A stretch of DNA of 64,000 bases, from positions 611,984 to 675,983 of the forward strand of contig NZ_LHQS01000002.1 in assembly GCF_004102725.1 (NCBI RefSeq), read 5' to 3'. This document shows positions 34,401-42,393 of the stretch, one piece after another. The notes beneath the pieces are model-generated. The model was not told the DNA's origin and did no database searches. It saw only the letters and a program-made list of their open reading frames with translations. Each line of letters starts with the position of its first letter. Position 1 is the first letter of the stretch. The DNA is from Methanoculleus taiwanensis. Its GTDB lineage: Archaea > Halobacteriota > Methanomicrobia > Methanomicrobiales > Methanoculleaceae. The position numbers and the translations under genes are program-made.

Positions 34401-37400
34401 GTTGACGTACGGGGTCTTGTTGTAGTTGTAGTACCGCTCGTAGTAGTTCTCGTTCGTGGTGGTGATCTCGAGGGTGAACGGCTGAATTACGGTGTTCCGG
34501 ACGGCGGCATTTCCTATGGGGTAGTCGTCACCGGAGATCTGCGCCTTCACCTCGTAGGTGCCGGGCACCATGGGTTTCCATGTGTTGATCGTGAAGTACT
34601 TGCTTGCGTAGGCGCCGAGCGGCACCGACGAGGCCGACCAGATCTCGGTGCCGTTGATCGTCACGTTGACGTCGACGGTGACCGGGTTGGTCTTCGCGTT
34701 CCAGACGCTGACCGATATGGTCTGGTTGTAGCCCTCCGAACCGATCGTCGGGACATACAGGTTCACGCGTGCATCGGAGACATTCTCCTGCGTGTACAGG
34801 CCTTTCGTAATGCCGAGATTGAGATAATTGCCGCCGGTCGTCTTGACGTAGGCGTCGGTCTGCGAGTCGAGTACACTCGTTCTGCCTGCATCGGCTCTTG
34901 CTTTCAGGGTGATATCGGCAACGTTGATGTTACCGAAGATGTTGACGTCCGTCCCGGTGATCGTTACCCGTCCGTAGGACGACGACCAGGTGACACCGCT
35001 TCCGGTCTTTACGGAGGATACGTAGCAGACGGTCGGGTCATACTTGATCGGTACGGAGAACGCCGTGATCGGTGCGGAGACATTCGTCAGCCAGAGAGAG
35101 AGCGTCGCGTCTGACGACGTCGAACCGGTCACACTCGGCAGAATGACGGTCACGGGTGCGTAGGCCTGGTAGCCGGTCGTGCGGGTGTTGTTGTTCGGGT
35201 TCGTCTCGACCTCGGCACCGTCGCTGTTGACGGTGACGGTGAAGGCCTTCTGGCTGCTGCCGATCGCAACGCCGGTCAGGGTCTGTGTCCAGGACTCGCC
35301 GGGCTGCAGGGCGGGAACATTGTAGATGGTGCTCGCACCCTGGTTTGTGAAGTTGAGCTTCGTCGCGACCGCGTAGACGTTGCCGATGTTCCGAACACCG
35401 TAGGTCACGTTGTAGGTGCCGGGCACGACCTCTTCCTGGATGGTGGTCTCGCTCGACGGGAGACCGGCGGTCAGTTCGGTCGAGAGAACCGGGATGAGAT
35501 CGGGTTTCGTGATGGCGGCCTGGTGGGTGACGTAGTTGTTCTCCTCGTTGACCTCTTCGACCTCATTGTCGACATCGATTCCAAGGCCGATGGAGTAGTC
35601 GCCGACGCTGATGTCACCGCCGGTCGTGATGACGTAGGTGCGTTCCGATCCCGATCCGCCCATGACGACACTGGTCTCCGGGTAGCCGGGGATGACATTC
35701 ATCGTCATGTGGTAGGTGAGCTTCCCACCGGCGGCGATGTCGTCGGTGATGGTAATGTTTGTCTTCTGGCTTCCAAAGCCTCCCTCAATCTTGAAGTCCT
35801 CGGTGACGCCCACGGTGCCGACGTTCTCGATCACCATGGTGGTCGTGAAGTTGAGGTGGCCGTCTGCGTACTTCTTGATGTATGCAGGGGCGTCCACGAG
35901 GTAGCCGCGGAGGTCGGCGCCCGCCGGTGAGACGATGGTTACTTCGCCATTTACGATGCTCGCGAACGGAGTGCTGATCGTTACGTTCTCGCGGGGGTAG
36001 TACCACTTCTGGATGTGGTAGTACGCGGCGAATTCGGTCTTATCACCGACATCTCCGACCGCCTTCATTTTGAAATCGGCGAGCGGCGTGACAGCGTTCG
36101 TGTTCAGACCTCTCGTATTGTTGAAGAACAGCCAGGCGGAGCTGGATCCGCTTTCATACTCGCTCAGCCACGGGTCGTCGAGCATCACGCCGGCAGCGGT
36201 AGCGGTCTGGCTTACGGTGATGTTCGCGATGTTCGTGAAGGTGACGATGGAACTGTTGTAGTTAGGGACGCACATCATCTCGTCGACCAGTCCCAGGTCC
36301 TGTACGGAGAGCGAGAGCGTCTTCTGGGTGCCGACGGTCACGGTGCCGTTCGGTAACGTGAGTATACCGCGGGCCGCCGGGATGTTGCCGCCGGATGCGG
36401 TGACGGTGCCGTTGACAGTCCTGTTGAACTGGAAGTCCCAGTACGCTGCTGCGCCGACGTCGGCGCCGGACTGCATCTGCTCGATGATATCGGTGCTGTA
36501 GAGGTTGACGGAGCCGGTTCCGTAAGACCCGTACATGACGGTCTTACTCTCGCCCGCCCTGTCCGTTGTCCGGTAGGTGATATCGAGGATCGGTGTCGAA
36601 TCCGAGACGGTAAGCCCTGCTGGTGCGAAGACGTAGGCATTAACGTAGCCTATCGTAGAGGAGTACTCGCCTTCGAGCATTCCGTTGCCGCCCCATCCGT
36701 TCGAGAGGAAAACGCCCTCCGGCATCCCCTGGCTGAGCTGCATATCCTCAACGGCGATGTAGGCCGCATCGAACTCGACCTGGATCCACACCGCGGTCGC
36801 GTCCGTCAGGTTTGCAACGCTGACGCTGAAGGTACCGCTCTGCCCGGAAGCGATGCTCCCGGATGGCCCCGTGAGTGTTGACAGGGGTGCCTGCGTCGGG
36901 GTCGGAGTCGGCGTCACCGTGGGTGTGCCGCCCAGAACCGTGAACGTGCCGTTGACGGTGGTGACCGGGATGCTTTCACCGCCTTCGCTTTCGAGGCACA
37001 TGACGCTGAGGTTCAGCGGGCTCGTCTCCCCGGCAGTGCCGACAGCCCGCAGACTCACATTACAGACCTTCACCGGGCCGGTGAGTTCGGAGCCGCTGAT
37101 CTGCAGTCCCCCGATGGAGGCCCAGCCGGTTTCGTTGTCGATGAAGTAGATCGGGGTGTCAAAGTCGCTGCCCGAAAGTGCATCGACGTAGACCACATCC
37201 GGATCGTACACAAGGGCGACACCGCATGTGGCGGGGGATGTCGGAAGATCGTTGATCATAATCGGTACGGTCATCGTCCCGCCCGGGGCGACCGCGGCGC
37301 CACCAACAGATATGGTGGTCGCCACGACCGCGCCCGCGGGAAGAATGATCATTGCTATCAGGATGAGTAGCAATGGCAGAATTTTAGCGGTATTCTTCGC

Positions 37401-37415
37401 TTCTTTTTCAGTCAT
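31500..37415 (-). CDS. giant surface protein: cohesin-like and CARDB repeats, thioester domain, C-terminal dockerin
   Basis: 1971 aa from the ATG at 37415, with GAGGTG about seven bases upstream. Signal peptide about 12-32. Cohesin-like domains are near 33-160, 180-345, 350-490 and 775-900 (for example CGVALVYDPDVVYVDALSGS and ITAFSVPIKYDPTVCYVSSV), with CARDB-like repeats at about 495-770 (EEVNEENNYV, VETNPNNNT). Residues about 1145-1450 match the thioester domain of alpha-2-macroglobulin/complement proteins: LEQLVGYPHGCPEQTMSPA gives Cys1164 and Gln1167, followed by the helical toroid (SSNWLINQQKTDGRWSGYGY, GWGSTRTTAVVINTLTQVQP). Residues 1905-1964 are a dockerin with loops DVDNNGRIRLTDAITIAQSL and DVDDSGRIRLQDAISIAQYL. 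First gene of its operon; no membrane anchor, so it should be held by a cohesin. Confidence 0.85.
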   Translation of the reverse strand: MTEKEAKNTAKILPLLLILIAMIILPAGAVVATTISVGGAAVAPGGTMTVPIMINDLPTSPATCGVALVYDPDVVYVDALSGSDFDTPIYFIDNETGWASIGGLQISGSELTGPVKVCNVSLRAVGTAGETSPLNLSVMCLESEGGESIPVTTVNGTFTVLGGTPTVTPTPTPTQAPLSTLTGPSGSIASGQSGTFSVSVANLTDATAVWIQVEFDAAYIAVEDMQLSQGMPEGVFLSNGWGGNGMLEGEYSSTIGYVNAYVFAPAGLTVSDSTPILDITYRTTDRAGESKTVMYGSYGTGSVNLYSTDIIEQMQSGADVGAAAYWDFQFNRTVNGTVTASGGNIPAARGILTLPNGTVTVGTQKTLSLSVQDLGLVDEMMCVPNYNSSIVTFTNIANITVSQTATAAGVMLDDPWLSEYESGSSSAWLFFNNTRGLNTNAVTPLADFKMKAVGDVGDKTEFAAYYHIQKWYYPRENVTISTPFASIVNGEVTIVSPAGADLRGYLVDAPAYIKKYADGHLNFTTTMVIENVGTVGVTEDFKIEGGFGSQKTNITITDDIAAGGKLTYHMTMNVIPGYPETSVVMGGSGSERTYVITTGGDISVGDYSIGLGIDVDNEVEEVNEENNYVTHQAAITKPDLIPVLSTELTAGLPSSETTIQEEVVPGTYNVTYGVRNIGNVYAVATKLNFTNQGASTIYNVPALQPGESWTQTLTGVAIGSSQKAFTVTVNSDGAEVETNPNNNTRTTGYQAYAPVTVILPSVTGSTSSDATLSLWLTNVSAPITAFSVPIKYDPTVCYVSSVKTGSGVTWSSSYGRVTITGTDVNIFGNINVADITLKARADAGRTSVLDSQTDAYVKTTGGNYLNLGITKGLYTQENVSDARVNLYVPTIGSEGYNQTISVSVWNAKTNPVTVDVNVTINGTEIWSASSVPLGAYASKYFTINTWKPMVPGTYEVKAQISGDDYPIGNAAVRNTVIQPFTLEITTTNENYYERYYNYNKTPYVNQYFSLGTYYTANQPARPNATLSIWYPNGTPVDLSQDSPFDLHYYYPATLQPYCYDSTWNSVTWYYIRPKVLGTFDYSISLEARGESDYVNGTIRVLEPLLDIKVVNSTLIADTAGDAVPFDVFNRSPSQGKSVKVTLAAGAEGRTLNGLEQLVGYPHGCPEQTMSPALAILRVKQYYEQRGALTDAMNASFQQNMQDAIARMSAPNGYNAQQLPGASYGDGSGGWAWGKNSRPSAFYTLYPNYVITELLNDNDPEYWGSAVNFTPDEINLNASSNWLINQQKTDGRWSGYGYIYNEVEWTGFTSEKLANDYPYLNDTMKTSVNATLNKSLTWLENHNYNSEGPQAVAHGIYGLVAIREHGLGDAALINSNITALQTKLLNQKSAALAGSYSWDQSAEATAHAVLALNRSGLDADNETIAGGVRYLLGAKGSWGWGSTRTTAVVINTLTQVQPHATINFNVDAELKNGNGDTVWSLNNIQFDNANFQYVYTLSPAQVASLYSVPSADSVAQVIVSGKSDVGTVDEAKLFVEVNSFEKVPQSIAYASIPAEFIDPIATDFFLDVAIPNSGYTLTEGDAADVGFTINNNGPGAVDQTTMIIEIPITSRVNFTGSATGSATAYYLSEGSPVYINHMYNATTAKLYVYPGSDDESQPSITAGASKTFYVPLTFEAYGNNSVEARAYPMYNDTWMAVADGATYIKGYGNITLDAVNEEGAAVLADFYVDGAAVAVNTNITSVERVEGAYAVAIRNETSWVNTTITVTPGDTTTYSAQFVSDRTLPHIAQIEGASGNARVMPPAIEETISNGSTNRWNAATRAMTSFNSSISSSGGRATIAVEIPTVNRTIGTAMVNDTISVLVHNASGWFAYTDFTIENGQLILNNVDTGDIDQIYLDFEGRMLGDVDNNGRIRLTDAITIAQSLLPGQGELTGNDEFYGDVDDSGRIRLQDAISIAQYLIPGQYDDNYQPL

Positions 37416-37774
37416 ACTCTTCCACCTCAAAAGGATTCTTGCGGAAGGGAACAGTTGTGCTCTGATGTAGGGAGATACGTAGATCTTCTCTCAATGGTGG
37501 ATAAATACATTTCTGTTTACAGAATTTCCACAAAACAGGTTTAAACGAAATTATATTTGATATTTGAGCTATTTTTCGATTGCACCTGATCAGCGGCTCC
37601 GGCAAAGCACCCCGTGATACATACGTCTTCTGCCCGAAATAGTCTCTTCCCATTCCGTTTCTCCGGTTTGGGGCGATGCCGGAAGCCGGCGCACCACCCC
37701 GAAGGCTACGATGCCTATCCGTGCGTGGTTAACCGTCAGTGCCTGTCTGAATCCGTATATAATGGTATCCCGAT

Positions 37775-37806
37775 GCCGGATGCCGTCTTTTTGGAGAGCA
37801 TCCGGC
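37775..37806. repeat. intergenic inverted repeat
   Basis: Perfect 9-base arms GCCGGATGC / GCATCCGGC separated by 14 bases containing five T residues; TTTTT at 37818-37822 follows. About 12 bases after a TATA-like motif. Could be a regulator site or part of a small RNA. Confidence 0.45.
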
Positions 37807-37864
37807 CGTGCGGAGCCTTTTTGAATTGGAACCCGTGGAATCGAATCTTTCCGTCCCGGAGATA

Positions 37865-37874
37865 TCTATTTATT
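37865..37874 (+). promoter_or_regulatory. TATA box of DUF1616 gene
   Basis: tctatttatt at 37865-37874; expected start near the ATG at 37901, so near-leaderless. Confidence 0.5.
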
Positions 37875-37900
37875 CGATCATCCATCTATGAGATAACTGA

Positions 37901-38881
37901 ATGCCACCCGACGCTTCCGCCGATGCGCTGATCACTGCACTGAACCCGCGGGCGATTCCTCGCGACCTCGCGATAATCTATGCCTGGATCCTCGTAACTC
38001 TCGCGAGTATCTATCTCCCTGTGTTCAATACCAGTTTTCTTCGGGTGCTCTTCGCGCTCCCCTTCATCCTCTTCATCCCCGGATACCTCCTGATCGCCGC
38101 GCTCTTCCCGAGAAGCGACGATCTCGATGGCATAGAACGCGTCGCCCTCTCGTTCGGACTCTCCATCGCGGTCGTCCCGCTGATCGGGCTTGCCCTGAAC
38201 TACACGCCGTGGGGTATCAGGCTCGATCCGATCGTCGCCTCGCTCCTGATCTTCAGTGCCGCGATGGGGCTCATCGCCCAGTACCGGCGCTCGGCCGTCC
38301 CTGCCGGAGAGCGGTTCGTCGTTCCTTTCGGCGAGGCCGCCGCTGCCGTTCGCGGAGAATTCTTCAATAAAGACGCCTCCCGCCTTGACCGGGTCTTAAG
38401 CATCGTGCTGCTCGCCTCGATCCTGGTCGCCGTCGCGACGACGGTCTACGTCATAGCCGTCCCGAAAGAAGGGGAGAAGTTCACCGAGTTCTATATCCTC
38501 GGGTCGAAAGGCATGGCTGCGGACTACCCGACCGACTTTGCCGCGGGAACCGCTCAGACGGTGATCATCGGGGTGGGGAACCACGAATACCGGAACGTCA
38601 CCTATACCGTCGAGACCCTCGGGCTCAACCAGGTCTTCGATGAGACGACGAACGAGTCCGCGATTCTGTCGTCGACACTGCTCGACCGGTTCACCGTGAC
38701 CGTGCCGCATAACGAGACCGTCGAACAACCTTATACGTTTACCCTCACCGATCCTGCGGTGAACCGGGTTGAGTTCCTCCTCTATGAAAATCCCCCGGCA
38801 GACTCGGTGACCGCGGCCGAGCGGATCAACGAAAGTTACCGCGACCTGCACCTCTGGGTCAGGGTACGACCGACAGGATGA
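37901..38881 (+). CDS. DUF1616 membrane protein
   Basis: 326 aa. Four or five helices: residues 22-45, 47-70, 80-105, 112-128, then after a cytoplasmic loop a helix at about 165-187 and an extracellular domain (AAGTAQTVIIGVGNHEYRNV, FTVTVPHNETVEQPYTFTLT). This is the layout of archaeal DUF1616 proteins, with the FALPFILFIPGYLLIAALFP start typical of the family. Often found by surface-glycan or surface-protein genes in archaea. Its last 23 bases overlap the convergent gene. Confidence 0.85.
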   Translation: MPPDASADALITALNPRAIPRDLAIIYAWILVTLASIYLPVFNTSFLRVLFALPFILFIPGYLLIAALFPRSDDLDGIERVALSFGLSIAVVPLIGLALNYTPWGIRLDPIVASLLIFSAAMGLIAQYRRSAVPAGERFVVPFGEAAAAVRGEFFNKDASRLDRVLSIVLLASILVAVATTVYVIAVPKEGEKFTEFYILGSKGMAADYPTDFAAGTAQTVIIGVGNHEYRNVTYTVETLGLNQVFDETTNESAILSSTLLDRFTVTVPHNETVEQPYTFTLTDPAVNRVEFLLYENPPADSVTAAERINESYRDLHLWVRVRPTG

Positions 38882-39629
38882 GCCGGAGCGTCCGGCTCTT
38901 TTTATCCGCCGTCGCCTGCTCGATGGTGCAGGCTTGTCCGGTCCCTTTCGCCAGCATGCACGCAATCAGGCTGCAGATTGGGCAGGGGCACATGGTGCAG
39001 GGCTTCTGAGACTCTTTCTGAACCTCCGCACACCCGTCGATGAGCCGGTATCCCCGGAGTTCGACGACGATCGAGTCGCCCGCCCGCGACGCCTCGACCG
39101 TCTCGGCAACCTCGAGGACTTCTTCACAGACCTCCCGGATCGCTGCGAGGATCTCCTCCTCCTCGCCGGGCAGCCGGAGATCAGACGATGCTTCGAGCAG
39201 CCTGAGCAGCGGGTAGCCGAGCGGCGGTATGACAACACCACTTCCGTCACTGCCGGTCTGAAGCGAGAACCCGTCGGCCGATTCGATAGGCCGATACGAC
39301 GAGGCCGGGATCACCTGCATCACCGAAGGGCCGGCTGTATCTGCTGCTGCGGGAACCATGGTGGCATTCCCCTTGATCCCGAGGTCGGCGCAGATCCGGG
39401 CGATGTCGAGGGTGCCCTGCACCGCAAGAAGGCTCGTAAATCGCGTATCAAGCCCTTCCTCCTTCGAGAACGTCAGGACGAAGACGCCTGCGATGAAACT
39501 GCTCACCGCTCCGAGCACCAGGGTGGCGCTCGTCATGTCGCCCCGGTTCGTCACCGCAACGATAACCATGATGACGGCCGCTGCGGCGAAGAGGGCGACT
39601 GCGGCCAGGGTGTATTCATTCTGTTTCAT
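38859..39629 (-). CDS. membrane-anchored protein with cysteine-rich tail, MoxR operon distal gene
   Basis: 256 aa. Two N-terminal helices (about 7-27 and 36-54), then a soluble domain of mixed alpha/beta (LAVQGTLDIARICADLGIKG, VVIPPLGYPLLRLLEASSD) with an acidic helix (GEEEEILAAIREVCEEVLEV) and a cysteine cluster CTMCPCPICSLIACMLAKGT near 215-235. No known family recognised; similar genes end MoxR/DUF58 operons of other methanogens by inference from context. Overlaps the gene upstream by four bases and the convergent DUF1616 gene by 23. Confidence 0.65.
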   Translation of the reverse strand: MKQNEYTLAAVALFAAAAVIMVIVAVTNRGDMTSATLVLGAVSSFIAGVFVLTFSKEEGLDTRFTSLLAVQGTLDIARICADLGIKGNATMVPAAADTAGPSVMQVIPASSYRPIESADGFSLQTGSDGSGVVIPPLGYPLLRLLEASSDLRLPGEEEEILAAIREVCEEVLEVAETVEASRAGDSIVVELRGYRLIDGCAEVQKESQKPCTMCPCPICSLIACMLAKGTGQACTIEQATADKKSRTLRLILSVVP

Positions 39630-40096
39630 ATCTCTTCTTCTCCGAGACAGGTCTTCTGCAGCTGGTATCCGGAAAGGGCAATGGCGACCGATGCGATGAC
39701 GACTCCTGCCCCGATCGCAAGAACCGGCAGGAGGGTGTGGCGAAACGCCGCCATACCCGGGTAGATGAGCAGGATCGCTCCCGCGAGAACGGCGAAGGGA
39801 ACGGCTTCGTGCCGCGATCGAAGGAGATTGTGCGCCCGGAGAAAGACGGCGAAGAGCAGGATCTGCAAGGAAAGCGCGGGGAGCAGCGCTCCCGTCCCGA
39901 CAGCGATGACGGGCGCCTCTCCGGCGCAGAGGAGATAAAAGCCCCGGTCGGGGAGGGTGCGGGTCGCCCGCTCTGCGACGATGTATACACCGAGCAGGGC
40001 GACTATCAGGTACCAGATATCCGATAGGGCGGCGGCCGCAAGCGTGGCGATGCAGAACGCGGCGACAAGGCCGCCGGTCAGCGTCTCTTCTCTCAC
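39626..40096 (-). CDS. polytopic membrane protein of MoxR operon
   Basis: 156 aa from a GTG at 40096, with GAGGTG five bases upstream inside the end of the DUF58 gene; GTGA overlaps the DUF58 stop. About five helices (LTGGLVAAFCIATLAAAALS, WYLIVALLGVYIVAERA, APVIAVGTGALLPALSLQIL, AVLAGAILLIYPGMAAF, VLAIGAGVVIASVAIALSG). No named family. The arginine-rich frame upstream lies inside DUF58 in another frame and is not part of it. Confidence 0.6.
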   Translation of the reverse strand: MREETLTGGLVAAFCIATLAAAALSDIWYLIVALLGVYIVAERATRTLPDRGFYLLCAGEAPVIAVGTGALLPALSLQILLFAVFLRAHNLLRSRHEAVPFAVLAGAILLIYPGMAAFRHTLLPVLAIGAGVVIASVAIALSGYQLQKTCLGEEEI

Positions 40097-41406
40097 GCGA
40101 TCACCTCGACGCTCTCGACGTCGGCGGCGAGCAGTGCTTTGAGCATGCCCGGCGACGCGGCGCTCTCCGGAATGCGGAGGTGGACGTCCTTCTGCATCCG
40201 TTTTGCCTGGGTGATCGTCTGCCATATGTGGCTCAGATCCCCCTCGAACGGGCTGAAGATGTACACTGCCCCGGCATTGATCGATCCCATAACCCTGCCC
40301 ATCTGCATCTCAAAGGCCGTCTTCTGATCCCGGTGCATCTCCCGGTATACCGAAGCGAGCGTGGCGGCGAAGTGGTAATCCGGAGAGTCTTTCGGCAGGC
40401 GGGCGATGTCCCGTTCGCATCTCCCGAGTTTCGATCGAACGGCGACCTCGTCCCGGGCATAGTACTGGTGGACGAGCCGTTCGGCAGGTCGCAGGTCTCC
40501 GACGGCAGACATAACCCGGTGGATGTCGCGCTCGCCCGGGAGGTAGCGCACGACGTTTCCGCCCGAGATGATGAGGAGCGAGACGAACCGGTGCTCCAAA
40601 ATTGCATCCTCGAGCGCTCCGGTCACCGCGGATACGAGCGGGTCGCTGTCCGGCATCTCCGGGCGGAGCGTGGCGTCGGGAAGATCGACGAGGATCAGGG
40701 GAAGGTTTCCCTGCTGGCTTGAATACTCTTTGACGAAGAGTTTCTGGTGTTTCGCGGAGAGTTTCCAGTCTATCCGGCGGGGGTCGTCGCCCGTGACGTA
40801 CTCCCGGAACGAATGGATGCTGTACCCGGAAAACGACGATCGTTCCCGTCGCTCCGCATCTCCGTAATCCCTGCCCCCGCTCTCGCTCTCAAAAGCACCC
40901 GACGGGTGCACGAGGATCTCAGGCAGCGTATCTTCTCCCCTCCTGAATGCGAGATCTCCGGTAAAGAACGGATCGGCGATCGTCACGCCGATTCCGGAAA
41001 ACCTCACCTCTCCCCGTGCCATGATCCGCGCCCGGTAGGTGATGACCGCCGTTCCCTCGCCGGGCCTGGTGGTGGAGGCCGTAGCATCTCCTCCAATCAG
41101 GACGGACCCCGCCGGGGGCATGTCGCGGACGGCAAGGGTCGTCTGTTCGGGCAGAGTATAACTTATGGCGACCGTCACGTCGACGACGCCTCCCTGTCTG
41201 ATGATCGTCCGGTTCGTCGTGCGGTCGACCGTGACCGAGCGGGCTATCGTCCGCATCTTTCGGTCGAAGATGATAGCCCGTGATACGAGGAGCAGGACGA
41301 GTGCTGCTCCCGGGAGGAAGGCTGCCGGTTCGTCGAGCACCAGGGCGAATACAAGGAGTACCAGAATGAGTGCGGCGACGCCTTGCGTGCACCGTGTCGC
41401 CTGCAC
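40093..41406 (-). CDS. DUF58 domain protein
   Basis: 437 aa. Two N-terminal helices (about 8-45), a beta domain (RTIIRQGGVVDVTVAISYTL, RGEVRFSGIGVTIADPF), then the DUF58 signature GRDYGDAERRER followed by SFREYVTGDDPRRIDWKLSA and a vWA-like domain (NLPLILVDLPDATLRPEMPD). DUF58 proteins work with MoxR AAA+ ATPases, apparently in assembling or activating surface or metal-containing complexes. Its start lies three bases after the MoxR stop. Confidence 0.9.
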   Translation of the reverse strand: MQATRCTQGVAALILVLLVFALVLDEPAAFLPGAALVLLLVSRAIIFDRKMRTIARSVTVDRTTNRTIIRQGGVVDVTVAISYTLPEQTTLAVRDMPPAGSVLIGGDATASTTRPGEGTAVITYRARIMARGEVRFSGIGVTIADPFFTGDLAFRRGEDTLPEILVHPSGAFESESGGRDYGDAERRERSSFSGYSIHSFREYVTGDDPRRIDWKLSAKHQKLFVKEYSSQQGNLPLILVDLPDATLRPEMPDSDPLVSAVTGALEDAILEHRFVSLLIISGGNVVRYLPGERDIHRVMSAVGDLRPAERLVHQYYARDEVAVRSKLGRCERDIARLPKDSPDYHFAATLASVYREMHRDQKTAFEMQMGRVMGSINAGAVYIFSPFEGDLSHIWQTITQAKRMQKDVHLRIPESAASPGMLKALLAADVESVEVIA

Positions 41407-41409
41407 GGT

Positions 41410-42384
41410 CTATGGCACCTCTACCGCATCAAGGATCTCCCCGATGATCTGTTTGGTGGTGATGCCCCCGATCTCCGCCTCGCGCTCGAGCATGATCCGG
41501 TGCTGGAGGACCGCGGGTGCCATCCTCTTGATGTCGTCCGGGATGACATACTCCCGGTTCTGCAGTGCGGCAACTGCTTTTCCTCCCCTGACAAGAGCGA
41601 TCGACGCACGGGAACTCGCCCCGAGGCGCACGTCCCCGTGCATCCGCGTGGCGACGACGAGGTCGCGGATATATTGCAGGACGGGCTCCTCGACACGGAT
41701 CTTATTCGTCACCTCGACGATATGCTCGATGGTGTTTCTGTTCATCACCGGCGTCAGACGCTCAAAGAAGGGCTGCCACTTCAGCGCACCGGTATGCTCC
41801 CGCCTGACCACCTCAAGTTCGTCGTCCCCCGAGAGGTGGTGCGAGTTGTAACTGAACATGAACCGGTCTTTCTGCGCCTCGATGAGCGGGAACGTTCCTT
41901 CGAACTCGAAGGGGTTCTGGGTGGCGATGACGAAGAACGGCGAGTAGAGATCGAGCGTGATACCGTCGATCGTCGCCTGCCGTTCGCTCATCACCTCGAT
42001 AAAGGCACTCTGGGTCTTCGGGTTGAGACGGTTGATCTCGTCGATGAGGAGAATATTTGCAAAGACCGGCCCTCTTCGAAGCTGGAACTCCTTCGTCTCC
42101 TGGTCGTAGACCCGCACTCCGATGATATCCGCGGGCTGGGTATCGACCGCGCACTGCACCCGGCGGAACTCGCACCCGGTGATCCGGGCCATCGCTTTTG
42201 CGATCGTCGTCTTCGCGGTTCCCGGGACTCCCTCGATAAGGACGTGGCCGCCCGAGAGGACGCCGATCACCAGCAGTTCGATGAGTTCGTCGTTGCCGAC
42301 AATATACTGGTTCAGCATACCGTGGGTGGCGTTGTAGATATTTGTCAGCAGGGAGAGTTCCTTTGTCATGTTCGCGTCGGTCAT
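41410..42384 (-). CDS. MoxR family AAA+ ATPase
   Basis: 324 aa. Walker A EGVPGTAKTT (residues 51-60), Walker B ILLIDEINRLNPKTQ, sensor FFVIATQNPFEFEGTFPL, arginine region EAQKDRFMF and the C-terminal lid with GASSRASIAL. Closest to the MoxR/RavA branch found with DUF58. A chaperone-like ATPase expected to act on partner proteins at the membrane. Gene order DUF4129, DUF4350, MoxR, DUF58 with short gaps supports one complex. Confidence 0.93.
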   Translation of the reverse strand: MTDANMTKELSLLTNIYNATHGMLNQYIVGNDELIELLVIGVLSGGHVLIEGVPGTAKTTIAKAMARITGCEFRRVQCAVDTQPADIIGVRVYDQETKEFQLRRGPVFANILLIDEINRLNPKTQSAFIEVMSERQATIDGITLDLYSPFFVIATQNPFEFEGTFPLIEAQKDRFMFSYNSHHLSGDDELEVVRREHTGALKWQPFFERLTPVMNRNTIEHIVEVTNKIRVEEPVLQYIRDLVVATRMHGDVRLGASSRASIALVRGGKAVAALQNREYVIPDDIKRMAPAVLQHRIMLEREAEIGGITTKQIIGEILDAVEVP

Positions 42385-42393
42385 GGTGATCGC

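Larger units (their letters stand above)
37416..37900. other. intergenic region between divergent giant-protein and DUF1616 genes
   Basis: 485 bp with no credible gene. AT-rich part (37497-37575) with TATA-like gtatttatcc and aaatataattt on the minus strand for the giant gene; a plus-strand tatataat at 37756; an inverted repeat at 37775-37806; and tctatttatt at 37865 for DUF1616. Confidence 0.6.

Noticed and set aside
36840-36930. Short Thr/Pro tandem repeat (TPTVTPTPTPT) as a DNA repeat array
   Set aside because: It is a protein linker between domains, seen in most surface proteins here, not a CRISPR or minisatellite.
37614-37931. Open frame in the region before DUF1616
   Set aside because: No ribosome site, no family likeness, and it runs through the DUF1616 promoter.
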